The position numbers were made by a program, and so were the translations under genes. Below are positions 53,704 to 64,000 of a stretch of DNA of 64,000 nt, one piece after another. The notes beneath the pieces were generated by a model. That model had not been told where the DNA came from, did no database searches, and saw only the letters and a program-made list of their open reading frames with translations. Source of the stretch: Gracilariopsis chorda (lineage: Eukaryota > Rhodophyta > Florideophyceae > Gracilariales > Gracilariaceae); contig NBIV01000032.1 of NCBI GenBank assembly GCA_003194525.1, forward strand, positions 248,001-312,000, written 5' to 3'. Positions within the stretch are counted from its first letter, which is position 1. Every line of letters begins with the position of its first letter.

Positions 53704-53989
53704 TTAACACATCAAGCCGGAAAGCAACAATAGTCGCATGAGCAAGTCGTAGAAAATAGGTTTGGTAAGCACGTCAGCAGCTTGCATTTCAGTTCTAATT
53801 GTTTTTAAATCCAAAACATTGTTCTTCATCAGTTCTTTGACGTAATGAAATTTAAAGACAATGTGCTTTTTTCTTTCCGAAACCTTAGGGTTCCTAACCA
53901 TCGAAAACGCAGTCATACTGTCTTTGAAAATGGATATTTGAAGTGCAACGCCCTCAGGGAGGGACTCTTGGTACTTGATCGTTTTCCCT
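53704..53989 (-). pseudogene. Copia RNase H, C-terminal part
   Basis: Reads ESLPEGVALQISIFKDSM, then SERKKHIVFKFHYVKELMK, then EMQAADVLTKPIF, the conserved end of copia RNase H. It is separated from the first part of the domain (ending near 54981) by the insertion at 53995-54975. Joining the flanks across one target copy brings the two parts into one phase, apart from a stop a few codons upstream. Confidence 0.88.
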
Positions 53990-53994
53990 ATATT

Positions 53995-54975
53995 ATGGGT
54001 TGTGTAGTGTGTATATGAACTACGCCCCACAATGGTGGGTATGGACACGTGGGACACGGTTTTGGGTCAATTGGCGGTTGGCCACAGTAGTGGATGTTGC
54101 CACGAAATGTGGAGTATTTTAGTTAATATTATTTATTTTTTTCACACCCATTTCTGGGAAGCTAGTACTTAGTGGGACGGCGCACTGCCGTCGCACCAGT
54201 AAACTTTCCCCAACAAGGGACCCCAACCTGGGGAATTGGCTCTAGTTGTTGCCGCTTGCGCGCGTACTCTACTCCTCCTTGGAGGGAAACGCCGTAAACC
54301 ACGGGACATCTAACCCCCTTGCACATCTAAAGAAGCCCATTCTTGGGAGTATAATTGTTCCAATTGTATTGGTGTTTCGCCCTGTATAGGGAGTCCTGTC
54401 CACCGGCATTGCCGTATCTGTTCATCGCTCTCGCGACTCACTTCGTCCTCTCCTCCTCCTCTTCGCCCTTCCTTTTTCCCCTTTTTAGGGTAGCACCTCC
54501 CGCTATCCGCGGCCCTCGTGTGCGCATCCGCTCACACACCCCCACTTACGTGGAAACATACCTCTACTGAGTATCACACCCCGCTCACGTAGATACCGAT
54601 TCTTCGCCTTCACCTCCCTGCGCGAGTCGCGACAGGTGTCCCTGGTCTTACAAACCGGCTTCGCCGTGAAACCTCTGGGAGAGCTCTATCCAACTGGGTT
54701 CACCTCGTGAGAGGAAGATCCCGAACGTTTTTCGGTGTTTTTCCCCTTTGGGGCATTGCACCACAACATACCTCTACTGAGGATCACACCCCGCTCACGC
54801 GGATATCGATTCTTCGCCTTCACCTTCCTGCGCGAGTCGCAACAGGTGTCCCTGGTCTTCCAAACCGGCTTTGCCCTGACACCTCTGGGAGGGCTCTACC
54901 CAACTGGGTTCACCTCGTGGGAGGAAGATCCCGAATGTCTTTCGGTGTTTTTCCCCTTTGGGGCATTGCACCACA
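53995..54975. mobile_element. 981-bp solo-LTR-like insertion in copia RNase H
   Basis: The insertion is flanked by ATATT at 53990-53994 and 54976-54980. Near its ends it reads TGGGTTGTG and GCACCACA, so TG...CA termini are plausible with one extra base at the left. It holds no coding sequence and a 210-bp tandem duplication at its right end. A solo LTR from another, possibly gypsy-type, element fits best. Confidence 0.65.
54561..54975. repeat. 210-bp tandem duplication
   Basis: 54561-54770 is repeated at 54771-54975 with about a dozen differences. Both units run from CCTCTACTGA to a GGGGCATTGCACCACA end. The second unit ends exactly where the insertion ends. The period is a multiple of three, so open frames run through both units by chance. 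Confidence 0.92.
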
Positions 54976-54980
54976 ATATT

Positions 54981-56623
54981 GAGTACATTTCCAGTTCATC
55001 GGTGAGGATTAGAACTTTTTCGTTTCATCGTTCCCAAAAACAATCTCCGCAACCACATAAGCATTTTAATGCAATACAAAAGTGAAATGTACTCTGCTTC
55101 TCCAGACGACAACGCAAGAAGCGTATGTTTCTTGGTTGTCCGCATGATCGGTGCTTTATTCACTTTGATTAACAACCCAATCGTAGACTTTTCTGTCTCA
55201 CGACATCCTGCCTAATCTGCTTCGCAATATTTTTCCATTTGCGATGTAATATGGGTTGAAAAGAACAAGCAAAGACCCTTTGTACCCTTCAAGTACCTAA
55301 GTACTCTCCAAGCCCCACGCTCCTTATTCATGGTTTGTGTACTTCACTTGCTAAGATAGATACTGCAAACAATATGTATGGTCTGGAAGACACTGCCAAG
55401 TACATTAACTTGCCAACCATCTTCCAGTACCGATTATTAATGCCTGGTGCAAGACTGCGTTCTTCTACTCTTCGGCCCATGAGGTCGCATTGAAAAGACA
55501 ATGGTGCCCGAGCACTGTTTGAGTGGCTCAATCCGTTTTCGTTCAAGATCTTTTCGACTTACCTAGTCTGTCGGATCTTGATACCGGTTTTGTTCCTCTC
55601 AATGTCACTTCCGATGAATGACTTACCTTCTCCAAGAAGCTGGACCTCAAACAGCTTCTGCGTCTTCACTTTGATTTCATTAAGTAGAGGATGCGAATCA
55701 CATGTCATCAAGATGTCGTCCACAACGATCACTAATGGCAATGTACCACTTGTGGATTTACATATGTAAAGGCGACTATCCGTACTAGATTGTCTGAATC
55801 CTAGTCGTAATAGTGCCTTATGTAGTAGTGAACCCCATATCTTCCCGGCTTGGCGTGCCCCATAGAAAGATTTGAGCAGCAACCATACTCAGCCAGGGAC
55901 GAATGAGGATCCAGAGGCGTTTTGTGGTTGCTCCATTACAAAAGAATCGTCGAGATCCACATAGAGGTACGTATTGCTTATGTCCATCGCCTCCAACATT
56001 AGACCTTGGGCTGCAGCTTTGGCAAGGATGAGACGGATAGTTTCTTGTCGTGCGACGGTGGCGTACAGATCGTCGCGGTTGAAGGCCAAGTAAGGACATT
56101 GTAAGTCGCCCCGTGCTACGCAGCGTGCTTTCGGAATTATCTGAGGGGGATCCGAGCTCATGTATTTTGTGATGAATTTCCAAAGGAAGGGTAAGGGCTT
56201 CATATTTGGTTTTCTGTCTACAAGCCTCCACGTTCTTCGTTGCACTAGGGCGTTGTATTCTCTGTCGATTGCTTCTGCCTATCTTGGCATTACTCTTGTT
56301 TCCTCAAAGCTCTTAGGAACTCTGCCATCATCTCTAAGATCTCTTAAGCGAGAGTTTGCAGTCAAACAATGCACTAAATAGGCATCCAAACGCTTTTCGT
56401 CATCTTCCTCTATCCTTCTCTCGGCTTCGTGACGACGAATTGAAGAGAAGTCTATTAGTTCGTTTATAAATGGAAGGGCTTCCTTGTTCATTTTGAAGTC
56501 TGCCTCGCGGCACTTTATTACTTTTCCCATCGAGGGAACGTAAATTCTTAACAGAGTTCGTGCGCTATGCATCCCAACGAATTGGCCTTGAACAGCACGA
56601 GGTAGCAGCTTCTTGTTTGCCAC
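54981..56623 (-). pseudogene. Copia reverse transcriptase and first part of RNase H
   Basis: Fragments in order on the minus strand: 56623-56279 (end of integrase, into the RT lead), 56245-55889 (RT fingers with ARCVARGDLQCPYLAFNRDD and AMDISNTYLYVDLDD), 55882-55559 (palm with LVIVVDDILMTCDSHP, both catalytic Asp kept, Tyr changed to Val) and 55546-55328 (MVGKLMYLAVSSRPYILFAV). The RNase H start follows (RVLRYLKGTKGL, YCEAD, LLALSSGEAEYISL) to about 54981. Stops and frameshifts separate the pieces. Confidence 0.88.
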
Positions 56624-56653
56624 TGTCCTGGACCTATATATATACGCATGTCC

Positions 56654-57424
56654 CTATTGTACGGACTTGAGGATATTTGTAAAGTCAGGCTTTCGTCCGA
56701 ACCATAGTTTGAAGGGGACCTTCATTCCTACTCGTTGATTTGGTAGGCGGTTCCGTATGTAGTGGGCATGAGAGATGGCTTCCCCCCATAGCTGATGAGG
56801 CAACTTTGCAGTGAACAGGAAAGTTCGCGCCATCTTCCACAAGTCCTGGATGATTTTCTCCGCGATATCGGTTGATTGATTCGCATACAGTGGAGTGAAC
56901 TCAAGTATCATTCCGTTCTCCATCGCATAGGTGACAAAGTCGTCGGACCTATTCTCACCCGCCCCGTCAAGGCGAACGCGGTATATTTGGTTTAGAGAGA
57001 GGTCATTCTCTGCACGAGCCTTGTACCAACGTACTGACTCAAAGAACTGAGTCTTTTTGTCGAGAAAGTAAACGAAGCTTACCCTGGTTTTATCGTCAAT
57101 AAGTACCTGCATGTACTTAGAACCTTGTAAGGAGCTCGGGGTTATGGGGCTGGTGAGGTCCGTGTGTGTTAGTTCCAATGGCTCTTCCGCGATCGAGTCA
57201 GATTGTGTGAGTGGAGCACGTTTATTACCAGCGTCGATGCACGGGGTACAGGAAATACTTTTTACTTCTGTCGCGGATAGTGTGGGTACTCCATCACATT
57301 GGCCGATGCAAGATAGAAGCCGATCGCGACCGGGGTGTCCACGTTTCTCATGCCCGTCCTTGACTGTGTTGCCTGGAGAGTGTGACGCTGTTTGTGTGCG
57401 TGAGGGAGGTGCAGGACTTGGCAA
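56654..57424 (-). pseudogene. Copia integrase
   Basis: A 256-codon open stretch with the zinc-binding entry HPGRDRLLSCIGQCDG and CTPC. The catalytic core has the first Asp in LTHTDLTSPI, the second in YRVRLDGAGENRSDD and the Glu in YANQSTDIAEKIIQDLW, so the DDE residues remain. The tail GEAISHAHYIRNRLPNQRVG is typical of copia integrase. It would insert the cDNA into chromosomes. Confidence 0.9.
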
Positions 57425-57537
57425 AGGGTAAGGTCCGTCCCTTGGCGTTTACTTGTAAAGTTCTTTTCCAGTTGAGCGATCTTTGATGATGACATCAAAA
57501 TCTCTTGGCTGTCGGAAAATTTTAAGTCTACGTGACT

Positions 57538-58670
57538 TCAAAGCACGGAGAGGGATACACGGTTAGAGTCGGAGGATGGCGTACGCTTCGCAGGTAACAG
57601 TATCCCATTCCCAAGCGGTAGTTTTATTGTTCCAAAGCCTATTTTATCAGACGTGTGGTCACAAGTGTTTACCTTTTGTGGTGTACTGGGTTGGTAGTCC
57701 CAAAACAGGTCTCTCTCGTTGACGAAGACGTGACTTGCGCCTGAGTTTAGCCATGTTGGTATGCCGTATTCATAATGAAGACTTGCATTTGCTATGACAA
57801 TGAAATCTCGGTATGGACCACTTTGCTCGCTGTTGTTACGATTGTTATTCGCTGGTCGTGGGTTACTCTGCGTATCCCAGTTTCTGCTTGCGTTTTTGTT
57901 TCGGTCCTCGTGGTGTGTCATGTTCCACTTAGAGTTTCGGTGAGTTTGTAGCCTCCCGTTGTTAGTATGGCTTTTCTTTCGGGACCAGCACTCAGAACGG
58001 ATGTGTCCTATTCGTCCACCTTTCCAGCACTGTACTTCTGTCTTTCTTCTTCGAGAGGGTTGCTTGCCCCGAATGGTAGCCCTTTTTGATGCATAGTATG
58101 GGTGAATTCTGTCATTGTTGGTTACTTTAGTCCTTAAGGAAGACGTAGAAGCTCTGTGTGTCCGAAGATCCATGTCAAAACGGACAAATGATACTACTTA
58201 GTTGTAGTACATGTTCGTAGCATCTGCTAGTAGTGTTATGGTCATGAGTGAGTCAGGTAAGGTGTGGAGCAGAGTGAGTTCGCTTTTTGTCCGTCAGTGG
58301 ATCACCAAGTCTGACAAGCTCCAAGTATGTTGTTTCCAAATCAGTTAGGTGTTTCTGTATGTCTTCACCATCTTTAAACACTAAGGTGCTTAGCTTCTGC
58401 CGGAAGTTTAGTTTGGCTTGCATGTTATACTTCTTTTATGTGGACTCAAGTTTCGTTCACACCTCCAACGCAGAGCAGTACTCCCGTTCTAGTAACCAGG
58501 AGACAGCGACCATAGGCTGCGTGCAGACGTTCTGTACGATTGCCGATCTTGCATTTCGATCACCGTCATCCCATCGCTTGCGTGCTTGCGCGCTACCATC
58601 AGTTGGGCGTGGTCCTGTGGGAACAAATGGTGCTTGCAAGCTATGCACTAGGTCACTCACTTATATGTGC
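57538..58670 (-). pseudogene. Copia gag and protease
   Basis: A gag N-terminal segment (about 58660-58457: RKRWDDGDRNARSAIVQNV) is followed by stop-broken UBN2-type gag. The zinc knuckle reads CWKGGRIGHIRSEC near 58040-57995, where Gly replaces the second Cys of the CCHC motif. Protease follows with WLNSGASHVFVNERD near 57755-57710, where the catalytic Asp of DSGAS is changed to Asn. Both changes should inactivate their domains. Confidence 0.85.
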
Positions 58671-59389
58671 CATGTGTAGTATTCGGCGTTCCCCTTTAGT
58701 CTGGGTATACGTTTGTTCTCGTGTTCTTTACCAATGTCCATCGCGGAGTAAACTCTACGCGAGACGCAGATAAGGTGGCAGATAAAACGTCTTCACCGGT
58801 TTCCTACCAGGGAAGGGATCCTTCTTTTACTTCTTGAACGTTTGGGGCCACTGGCGGGAGATGCTATCCCTGAACCCCTAAAGGTCAGACCCCTGGCTCC
58901 GAGTGAGACTCTCTCGGTGAGATGCGATTTCAACAGCCTGCCCAAGCTCTGTGCAATCCAGAACGAGGGTGCATGTAACGTAAAAGATGTCCAGGAGAGG
59001 TTACTAACAGCAGGATATGTGTTCACCAGTTTACCTCCTCCGATCCCTTTCGGTTACGTGCTCGGCAAACGAGCTCAGATTCGCTCGCTGATGTGTCATT
59101 AGATTCTATGCTGAACGATGAGAAACCCTGTCACCAATGGTTCTCAGCCACACCCCAGCTGTGCTAGTTATCAAGTGCGCTTACTGGGCGCCGGATCAGT
59201 TCAAGTTCTCTTTCGGGTCCCTTATGGTACTCAGCTTGCGGCCTTTTTCTTTAGAGAGCATTTGCCACCTTCCACGCAGTTGGTAATGGCTGCAAAGGCC
59301 CTACTCGGGACTTAGTATCTCGCATTACAGTCAAAGTCCCTGGTAGGTGGATGAAAGGCGAGGCCTTGTGTTCAGGAGCTCTCAGAAGG

Positions 59390-59900
59390 CAGCGGATAGT
59401 AACAGCCTTGGGGGGGGCCAAAGGCGAGAGCCGGGGGGTTTTGAATGCCGGAAGCCTGTGTCTACGGGGGGCGAAGGCCCAAGGCGGAAGCCAGTGTCCA
59501 GCGGAGAGAGAGCAGCGGGGGCGGCCACAGGCGAAAGCAGCTGGGGAGGGTTTGAATTCCAGACGCCTGTGTCCCCGAGGGGGTGAAGACCCGAGGCGGA
59601 AGCCTGTATTCACGAGGAGGGGAGGTTCGAGGTGGAAGCCACGGGAGGGGCAGGGCCAAAGGCGGAAGCCGCGTGGGCGGTGGCCAAAGACGGTAGATAC
59701 GGGGGGAGGGCCGGGCCAAAGGCGGAAGCCACAGGGGGTTGAATTACAGAAGCCTCTGTCCACGAGGGCGGGAACGCCCGAGGCAGAAGCATGGGCTCAC
59801 GAGGAAGGCGGATGTTTGAGGTGGAAGCCGCCTGGGGGGGTGGCAAAAGGCGGAAGCCACGGGTGGGGGGGTTCAATGGCGGAATCCTGTCGAAGTGAGG
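59390..59900 (+). repeat. G-rich minisatellite in copia leader
   Basis: About ten degenerate copies of GGCGGAAGCC (often as GGCCAAAGGCGGAAGCC) are spaced 20 to 70 bp apart with intervening G runs of four to seven. All are in one orientation, G-rich on the plus strand, so the element RNA would be C-rich. Long open frames through it on both strands reflect the lack of A/T-rich stops, not coding. Confidence 0.85.
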
Positions 59901-60311
59901 AGGGGCGCAAGCCAAAACCGAGAGTCGTTGTCCAGTGCTTTAGAAGCAGGAGGAGTGGGGGAGAGACCATAAACCAGAGGCTCCAGCCGAGGTTCGGTTA
60001 TCGTAGAGGTGGGCGAGGTACGCGCAGAAAGATGGTATGAGAGAGGTGGCGCGAATGTCAAGATAGAGCGCGCGGGGCGCGCTCAAAGCGCGTTTAGGGA
60101 AGCCGGGCATTCCAAGAGAAGTGCGACGAGCTTCTCTGCGCTCATAGATTGGTTGCAGTTAAGCATTGAGTGCTGCAGCGTCCTTGAGCGGTAAACCTTC
60201 TTGCGTGTGCTGTTGCGGCGGTGGCTGCGGTGTGCTTATCGACACTGTTATCGATACTTTATATTCTATAATCGCTTTCAGGCCTGTCGTATGTCCGCCG
60301 TGATGCTACCA

Positions 60312-60448
60312 TGTAGAGGTTGTGGCTCTGTCCGCCTCTTTCTTCTTGGGGGAGTGAGAATGATCAGTCTAATTATTCTATATCCAAAATTGTAGTGTGT
60401 GGACCCTGTGGCTCGTTCTAATGAGCAGCCATAGTCAGTCCATTCACA
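60312..60448 (-). repeat. 5' LTR of copia (137 bp)
   Basis: Partner of 53278-53414, with TG and CA ends and GGGTG immediately outside. The primer-binding-like sequence TGGTAGCATC starts at the adjacent base 60311 on the minus strand. Confidence 0.9.
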
Positions 60449-60453
60449 GGGTG
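60449..60453. repeat. Target-site duplication GGGTG of copia (right)
   Basis: Matches 53273-53277. Confidence 0.85.
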
Positions 60454-60890
60454 AATACCAAATTGTATGCAGCTGGTGGATGTAGTGTCTACAAGACAAC
60501 TGTACTCACATGTGTCCAAATGTACTCATGTGAGTTGGAACTTAAAACAATATTTAACTAAAATTTCTTCGCCAATATGAGAACCTTCTCAGCCCAGTTT
60601 CCAGAGCAAAGTCCCTGCCTTCAGTTCCAAGCAAAACCCACAGCTTTGTTCCAACACATGAGTCCAACATTCCCAAACTATGGCTTTATATACTCTAAAT
60701 CCCCGAAATAATGCCGAGACCGTCAGATCCACGTCTGACTGTTGGTAACGTCGTGAATACTCGGGCCACAATGGTCACTTCTGACGCAGAATGTAAACGT
60801 TTGTCTGGCTCTCTTTGGAAGACAAAGCACTTGATTGGAAATGTCGTCAATGTTGTGGTTTCCATTGAATCTGGTCGTCGCCAAGCGTAA

Positions 60891-62812
60891 ATGACTATTG
60901 ATTGGAACCTACCCACGCGTACTAAGCGATCCCGTATCAAACTGTGCAGTTTAAAACCGGGTAAACCTGAGCAAGAAATAATACTGCTCGTGATAAACGA
61001 TAACACCATTCAGGCTATAAATGATACAAAAACAGTGACCGAAATGGAAAATGCCGTTCTTCCCGCGAATTACAGCGCATCTGCTACTGGAGGAAGAGTG
61101 GTGAGCATTCAAGTGCATGAAGGCGTTTACACTAGTAAGAACGTTCATCTTGATTTAAATGGATCTATACCGTACCGATAATCGAAGGTGATTAGTCCAG
61201 CTGGAGATATAACTCTACAAAACCATACTCAATATGCCATGCAACCATACGACGTTTTCATGTGGATGTTTTTGCCTGAATATATGCAGACCATAACACA
61301 GCTCATAAACATAAAACTGGAGTCTGTCGGTCACGTTGCTATGAGCAGTAGAGAAATGCTAAGGTTTTTTTGTATATTGATTCTGATGTCACTACTCGAG
61401 ATCACCAGTCGTTGGTCTCTGTGGTCCAGTCAATCGGTTTCCAAATACATTCCCACGCCAAAGTTTGGAACGATAATGTCTCATAACCGATTTGAGGCTA
61501 TTTTGTACTGCATCACTTTCAGTACGTTCACAGAAAGCGAAAACTGTGTCAAGCGATGGTCGCATGTGACCCAGTTTGTCGATGCCATCAATAGACATTG
61601 ACGTGTCCATGTGGTGCCGTTACATAATTTATGTGTCGATGAAAGCATGTCAGGTTGGTATGGACTTGGCGGAGATTGAATCTCAATAGGCGTTCCCCAT
61701 TACGTGGCAGTAGAACGTAAGCTGGAAAATGGCTGTGAAATAAAAACCGTTTTTTGCGGTGTTAGCGGAATATTTCTTGGCATGGAACTCGTACTTTCCT
61801 CTCAAGATACATCTGACAGACGTTATGAATCGCATCATCTACATGGTACTGCTATCTTATTACGTCTGACAGAACCCTGGTTTCATACAAATAGGTTTGT
61901 ATGAGCCGACTCCAGATTTGCGTCAGTAACGACTGCTACTGTCTTTTTAATTATGGGTTACAATTTACCGGAGTCTTTGAAACCGCTACCAAACAGTATC
62001 CAATGACGTTTTTGTCCCTGCAGGAGCTGTCACAGGGACAGGATCACATTGTCATGGTATGTGAAGGCACGAATAGCTGCCCATCTGTTATGGCCGCATT
62101 ATGTATGGACAGAGAACGCCGTTACTTCGTGACCATAAGTGGCGCAATGCTGGCGTCTCAGCAAATTGGTAAGTCCAGATGGAGATCAATTGGAAATTAG
62201 GCTCAGTTTTTGACAATAGAAATACCTGTTTTAAAGGTTATCGACATTTACTATCAGAAAAGTTCCCAGACTGATAGACACAACCGATACCGCCAGGACA
62301 ATCTTAATCTTCAAAATAAAATCGAGGTTAAGGACTAGTCACTGAAGCTTAAGACTCCATTGCTTTCAATTTGTATTGTAAACTCTTGGTTGCTGTAGAA
62401 CGGAACTATGAGGGCAAGAAATTGTTTGACGGAGAAATATTTTTACGCCACGCTTGCAGAACAGCTGATTGACAATTCGTACGATGTGATTGGCATCAGA
62501 CAAAGAAACAATGTTGATGAAGAAATATCTGAGGCTTTAATGGTCACTGGTACTGGAATACATTTGCTTGCAACCAATAAGAAACGAAAGATGAATAATG
62601 TCTCTATCTCTAAAGCCACCTATCAAGCGAGAGGCAAAGTATGCAAGATGGATAAGAAGTGTAAATATCTATGTTCTGAATGCTCAAAGCTCAATATAGA
62701 AGTATGGATATGTGACAGTCAGACGGGAAGTGACTGCTTTCAAAAACATCTTGTCGAAAAGCATTTCAAACAGTACAATAGTATGCAAGTGCTTTCGTGT
62801 CACATCCTCTGA
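60891..62812 (+). pseudogene. PiggyBac-like transposase, decayed
   Basis: One frame can be read from 60891 to about 61950 with stops at 61179, 61599, 61677 and 61902, then the sense shifts to the next frame (to 62200) and reappears at 62408-62812. The DDE_Tnp_1_7 core is recognisable: MSHNRFEAILYCITFS, then NLCVDESMSGWYG (first Asp), then ADSRFASVTTAT (second Asp). The C-terminus carries the Cys-rich zinc finger typical of piggyBac proteins (CKMDKKCKYLCSECSKL, then C, C and H..EKH). Terminal inverted repeats and TTAA duplications were not identified. The protein would have been about 600 residues. Confidence 0.8.
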
Positions 62813-64000
62813 GATTTTTACTGAAAAAAGCAAAAGCGATGTGGGTCTTAACTATAGCCATCTACGTATCTTATTTGCAGCATTTAACTTGCTGAATCAG
62901 TTAACTGTTTAAAGCGTAGTACCTCTATATTCAATGTCACTTTAATCTTTCTCATGCTTTAGTGGGGGCTGTCAAGCTTACTGAAACAGTAACATTAGCA
63001 GAAACGTCGACCTTCATTATAGAAGTTTTTGGCCTTTTGATGAACGCAGCAAGTTGAAGTCATGACTTCTTTTCTATTTCACGTGTGGCTGTGAAGCCCC
63101 AGAGGTGTTCTGCTCGCTGCACTAACTTTACGATATATGTAGTAAACTAAGAATGGTTTGTAGCTATTTGCGTAACGTAATTGATTACTGTTTTGTTTCA
63201 CGGACTCATATGAGTACCTTTCGTGGTCCTCTAGACACTAGAAGTGTACCATCACAAGGGCTTACTTTGGTAGAGAGAAGAACTGTTAAACATTTGTTGT
63301 TTCTCCGACAGATTTGGCGGTACTCGTGACATGCATAAAACCTCCAGGGCTCAATTACCAGGATCATGAACGCGATCTTTCAGGGTAAGTTTTAATAATC
63401 GTCTTCTAAACAACCAGTTATGTATATTGAAACTTAAAGAGAAAAGTCAAGGCGTTGCAATGGTGAACAAAACTATTAAGAACTCACTCAAAATGGCACT
63501 ATAAGTAACATTGAAGTCATAGTTGACCAAATGTATTCCCAGAATTGTGTACACGTTGAATAAATGGGTTATTTGATTTTTGCTTTAAAGTACAGATAGG
63601 ATTCTTCGAAAAAAGCGTTTGTATCACAAACTGCCATCAATGCTTCTCACAATGGCCGTAACAGTTCGTCGAGAAACGCGTACTTCGGAAAATACTGTTT
63701 TGGGGTTCTTCTGTATGTGCCAAAAAGGAAACTGCATATGAAATTTGTAGGCACATTTACATAGAATAACTGTTTCAAAATAGAACTTTTGGATTGTTAG
63801 CACACTATTAAAACCACGTATCTAACCAACCTAAGGATTGCTCTGATAAAGACAAGTTGACTCCTTGTAATACATGGATAAACGCACATTCATTTATCTC
63901 CAAACGACTAGCCAATGGTAATCAGACCATTTGCCTTACTGGCGCGAATCGGTCGAGCACGAGTAACATCTCTCACTCTCGACAGCCTCAACTTCTTTCA
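62813..64000. other. No gene seen at right edge
   Basis: AT-rich sequence with stops in all frames. It may include the 3' end of the piggyBac-like element. I recognise no protein, RNA gene or repeat. Confidence 0.4.

Larger units (their letters stand above)
53278..60448 (-). mobile_element. Ty1/copia retrotransposon, complete but inactive
   Basis: The 7,171-bp element lies on the minus strand between two 137-bp LTRs (5' LTR 60312-60448, 3' LTR 53278-53414) that begin TG and end CA, flanked by GGGTG duplications. Next to the 5' LTR the strand reads TGGTAGCATCACGG, resembling an initiator-Met tRNA primer-binding site. A purine-rich GAGGGACGG precedes the 3' LTR. Gag, protease, integrase, RT and RNase H follow in copia order from about 58660 to 53704, broken by stops, frameshifts and an insertion. 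The leader between the 5' LTR and gag is unusually long (about 1.6 kb) and holds a G-rich minisatellite. Confidence 0.92.

Noticed and set aside
54707-55085. Two overlapping frames across the 210-bp duplication as a protein
   Set aside because: The period is a multiple of three, so open frames are carried along; the region is inside a non-coding insertion.
59351-60040. 229-codon Gly/Arg/Lys-rich frame
   Set aside because: Created by the G-rich minisatellite; long frames occur on both strands and in several phases there.
1-64000. CRISPR arrays, tRNA or rRNA genes, prokaryotic operons
   Set aside because: No regular spacer array, cloverleaf or rRNA-like sequence was seen; the window is eukaryotic.

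Overview
The window is eukaryotic nuclear DNA, most likely from a red alga with a florideophyte-like (Chondrus-type) genome. A plastid-type phytoene synthase and a plastid-type zinc-finger protein point to a photosynthetic eukaryote. The cellular genes have one exon, or very short GT-AG introns of 92 to 101 nt, and sit in a compact island walled in by decayed transposons. The species is inference; nothing here fixes it.

Layout. 1-14250: two related, badly decayed chromodomain-type Ty3/gypsy retrotransposons (1-4822 and about 8068-12592), a stop-riddled but frame-preserved minus-strand ORF of unknown origin (5111-7103) between them, and a copia RNase H scrap. 14274-27708: one TIR DNA transposon with terminal inverted repeats of about 180 bp and a 4-bp ATAA target duplication. 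Its transposase gene is split by a 6.1-kb Helitron (16051-22192). The Helitron excises in phase between two adjacent codons of the transposase, so both its ends are defined to the base. A pogo-like element (about 24733-26755) with an intact transposase sits in the 3' part of the same host element. The split transposase appears to join a DDE core to a PD-(D/E)XK-like nuclease segment.

27728-53030 is the gene island: TAF4 (TFIID), NDUFS4 (complex I, three exons), a helical protein of unknown function, phytoene synthase, an LQY1/BSD2-like zinc-finger protein (two exons), two unknown membrane proteins, a 2-oxoglutarate/Fe(II) dioxygenase, eIF2A, PAT1 (mRNA decapping activator) and a ZC3H15/DFRP1-like protein lacking zinc fingers. 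A 339-bp sequence with only two visible differences occurs at 27728 and 34987, the second copy lying just upstream of the unknown helical-protein gene.

53278-60448: a copia retrotransposon on the minus strand with 137-bp LTRs and a 5-bp GGGTG target duplication. It is inactivated by point changes and by a 981-bp solo-LTR-like insertion in RNase H. 60891-62812: a decayed piggyBac-like transposase. The last 1.1 kb holds nothing I recognise.

The cellular genes are housekeeping functions (transcription initiation, translation, mRNA decay, respiration, carotenoid entry, plastid maintenance) with no operon-like logic. They are arranged as divergent and convergent pairs. One convergent pair overlaps by 17 nt.
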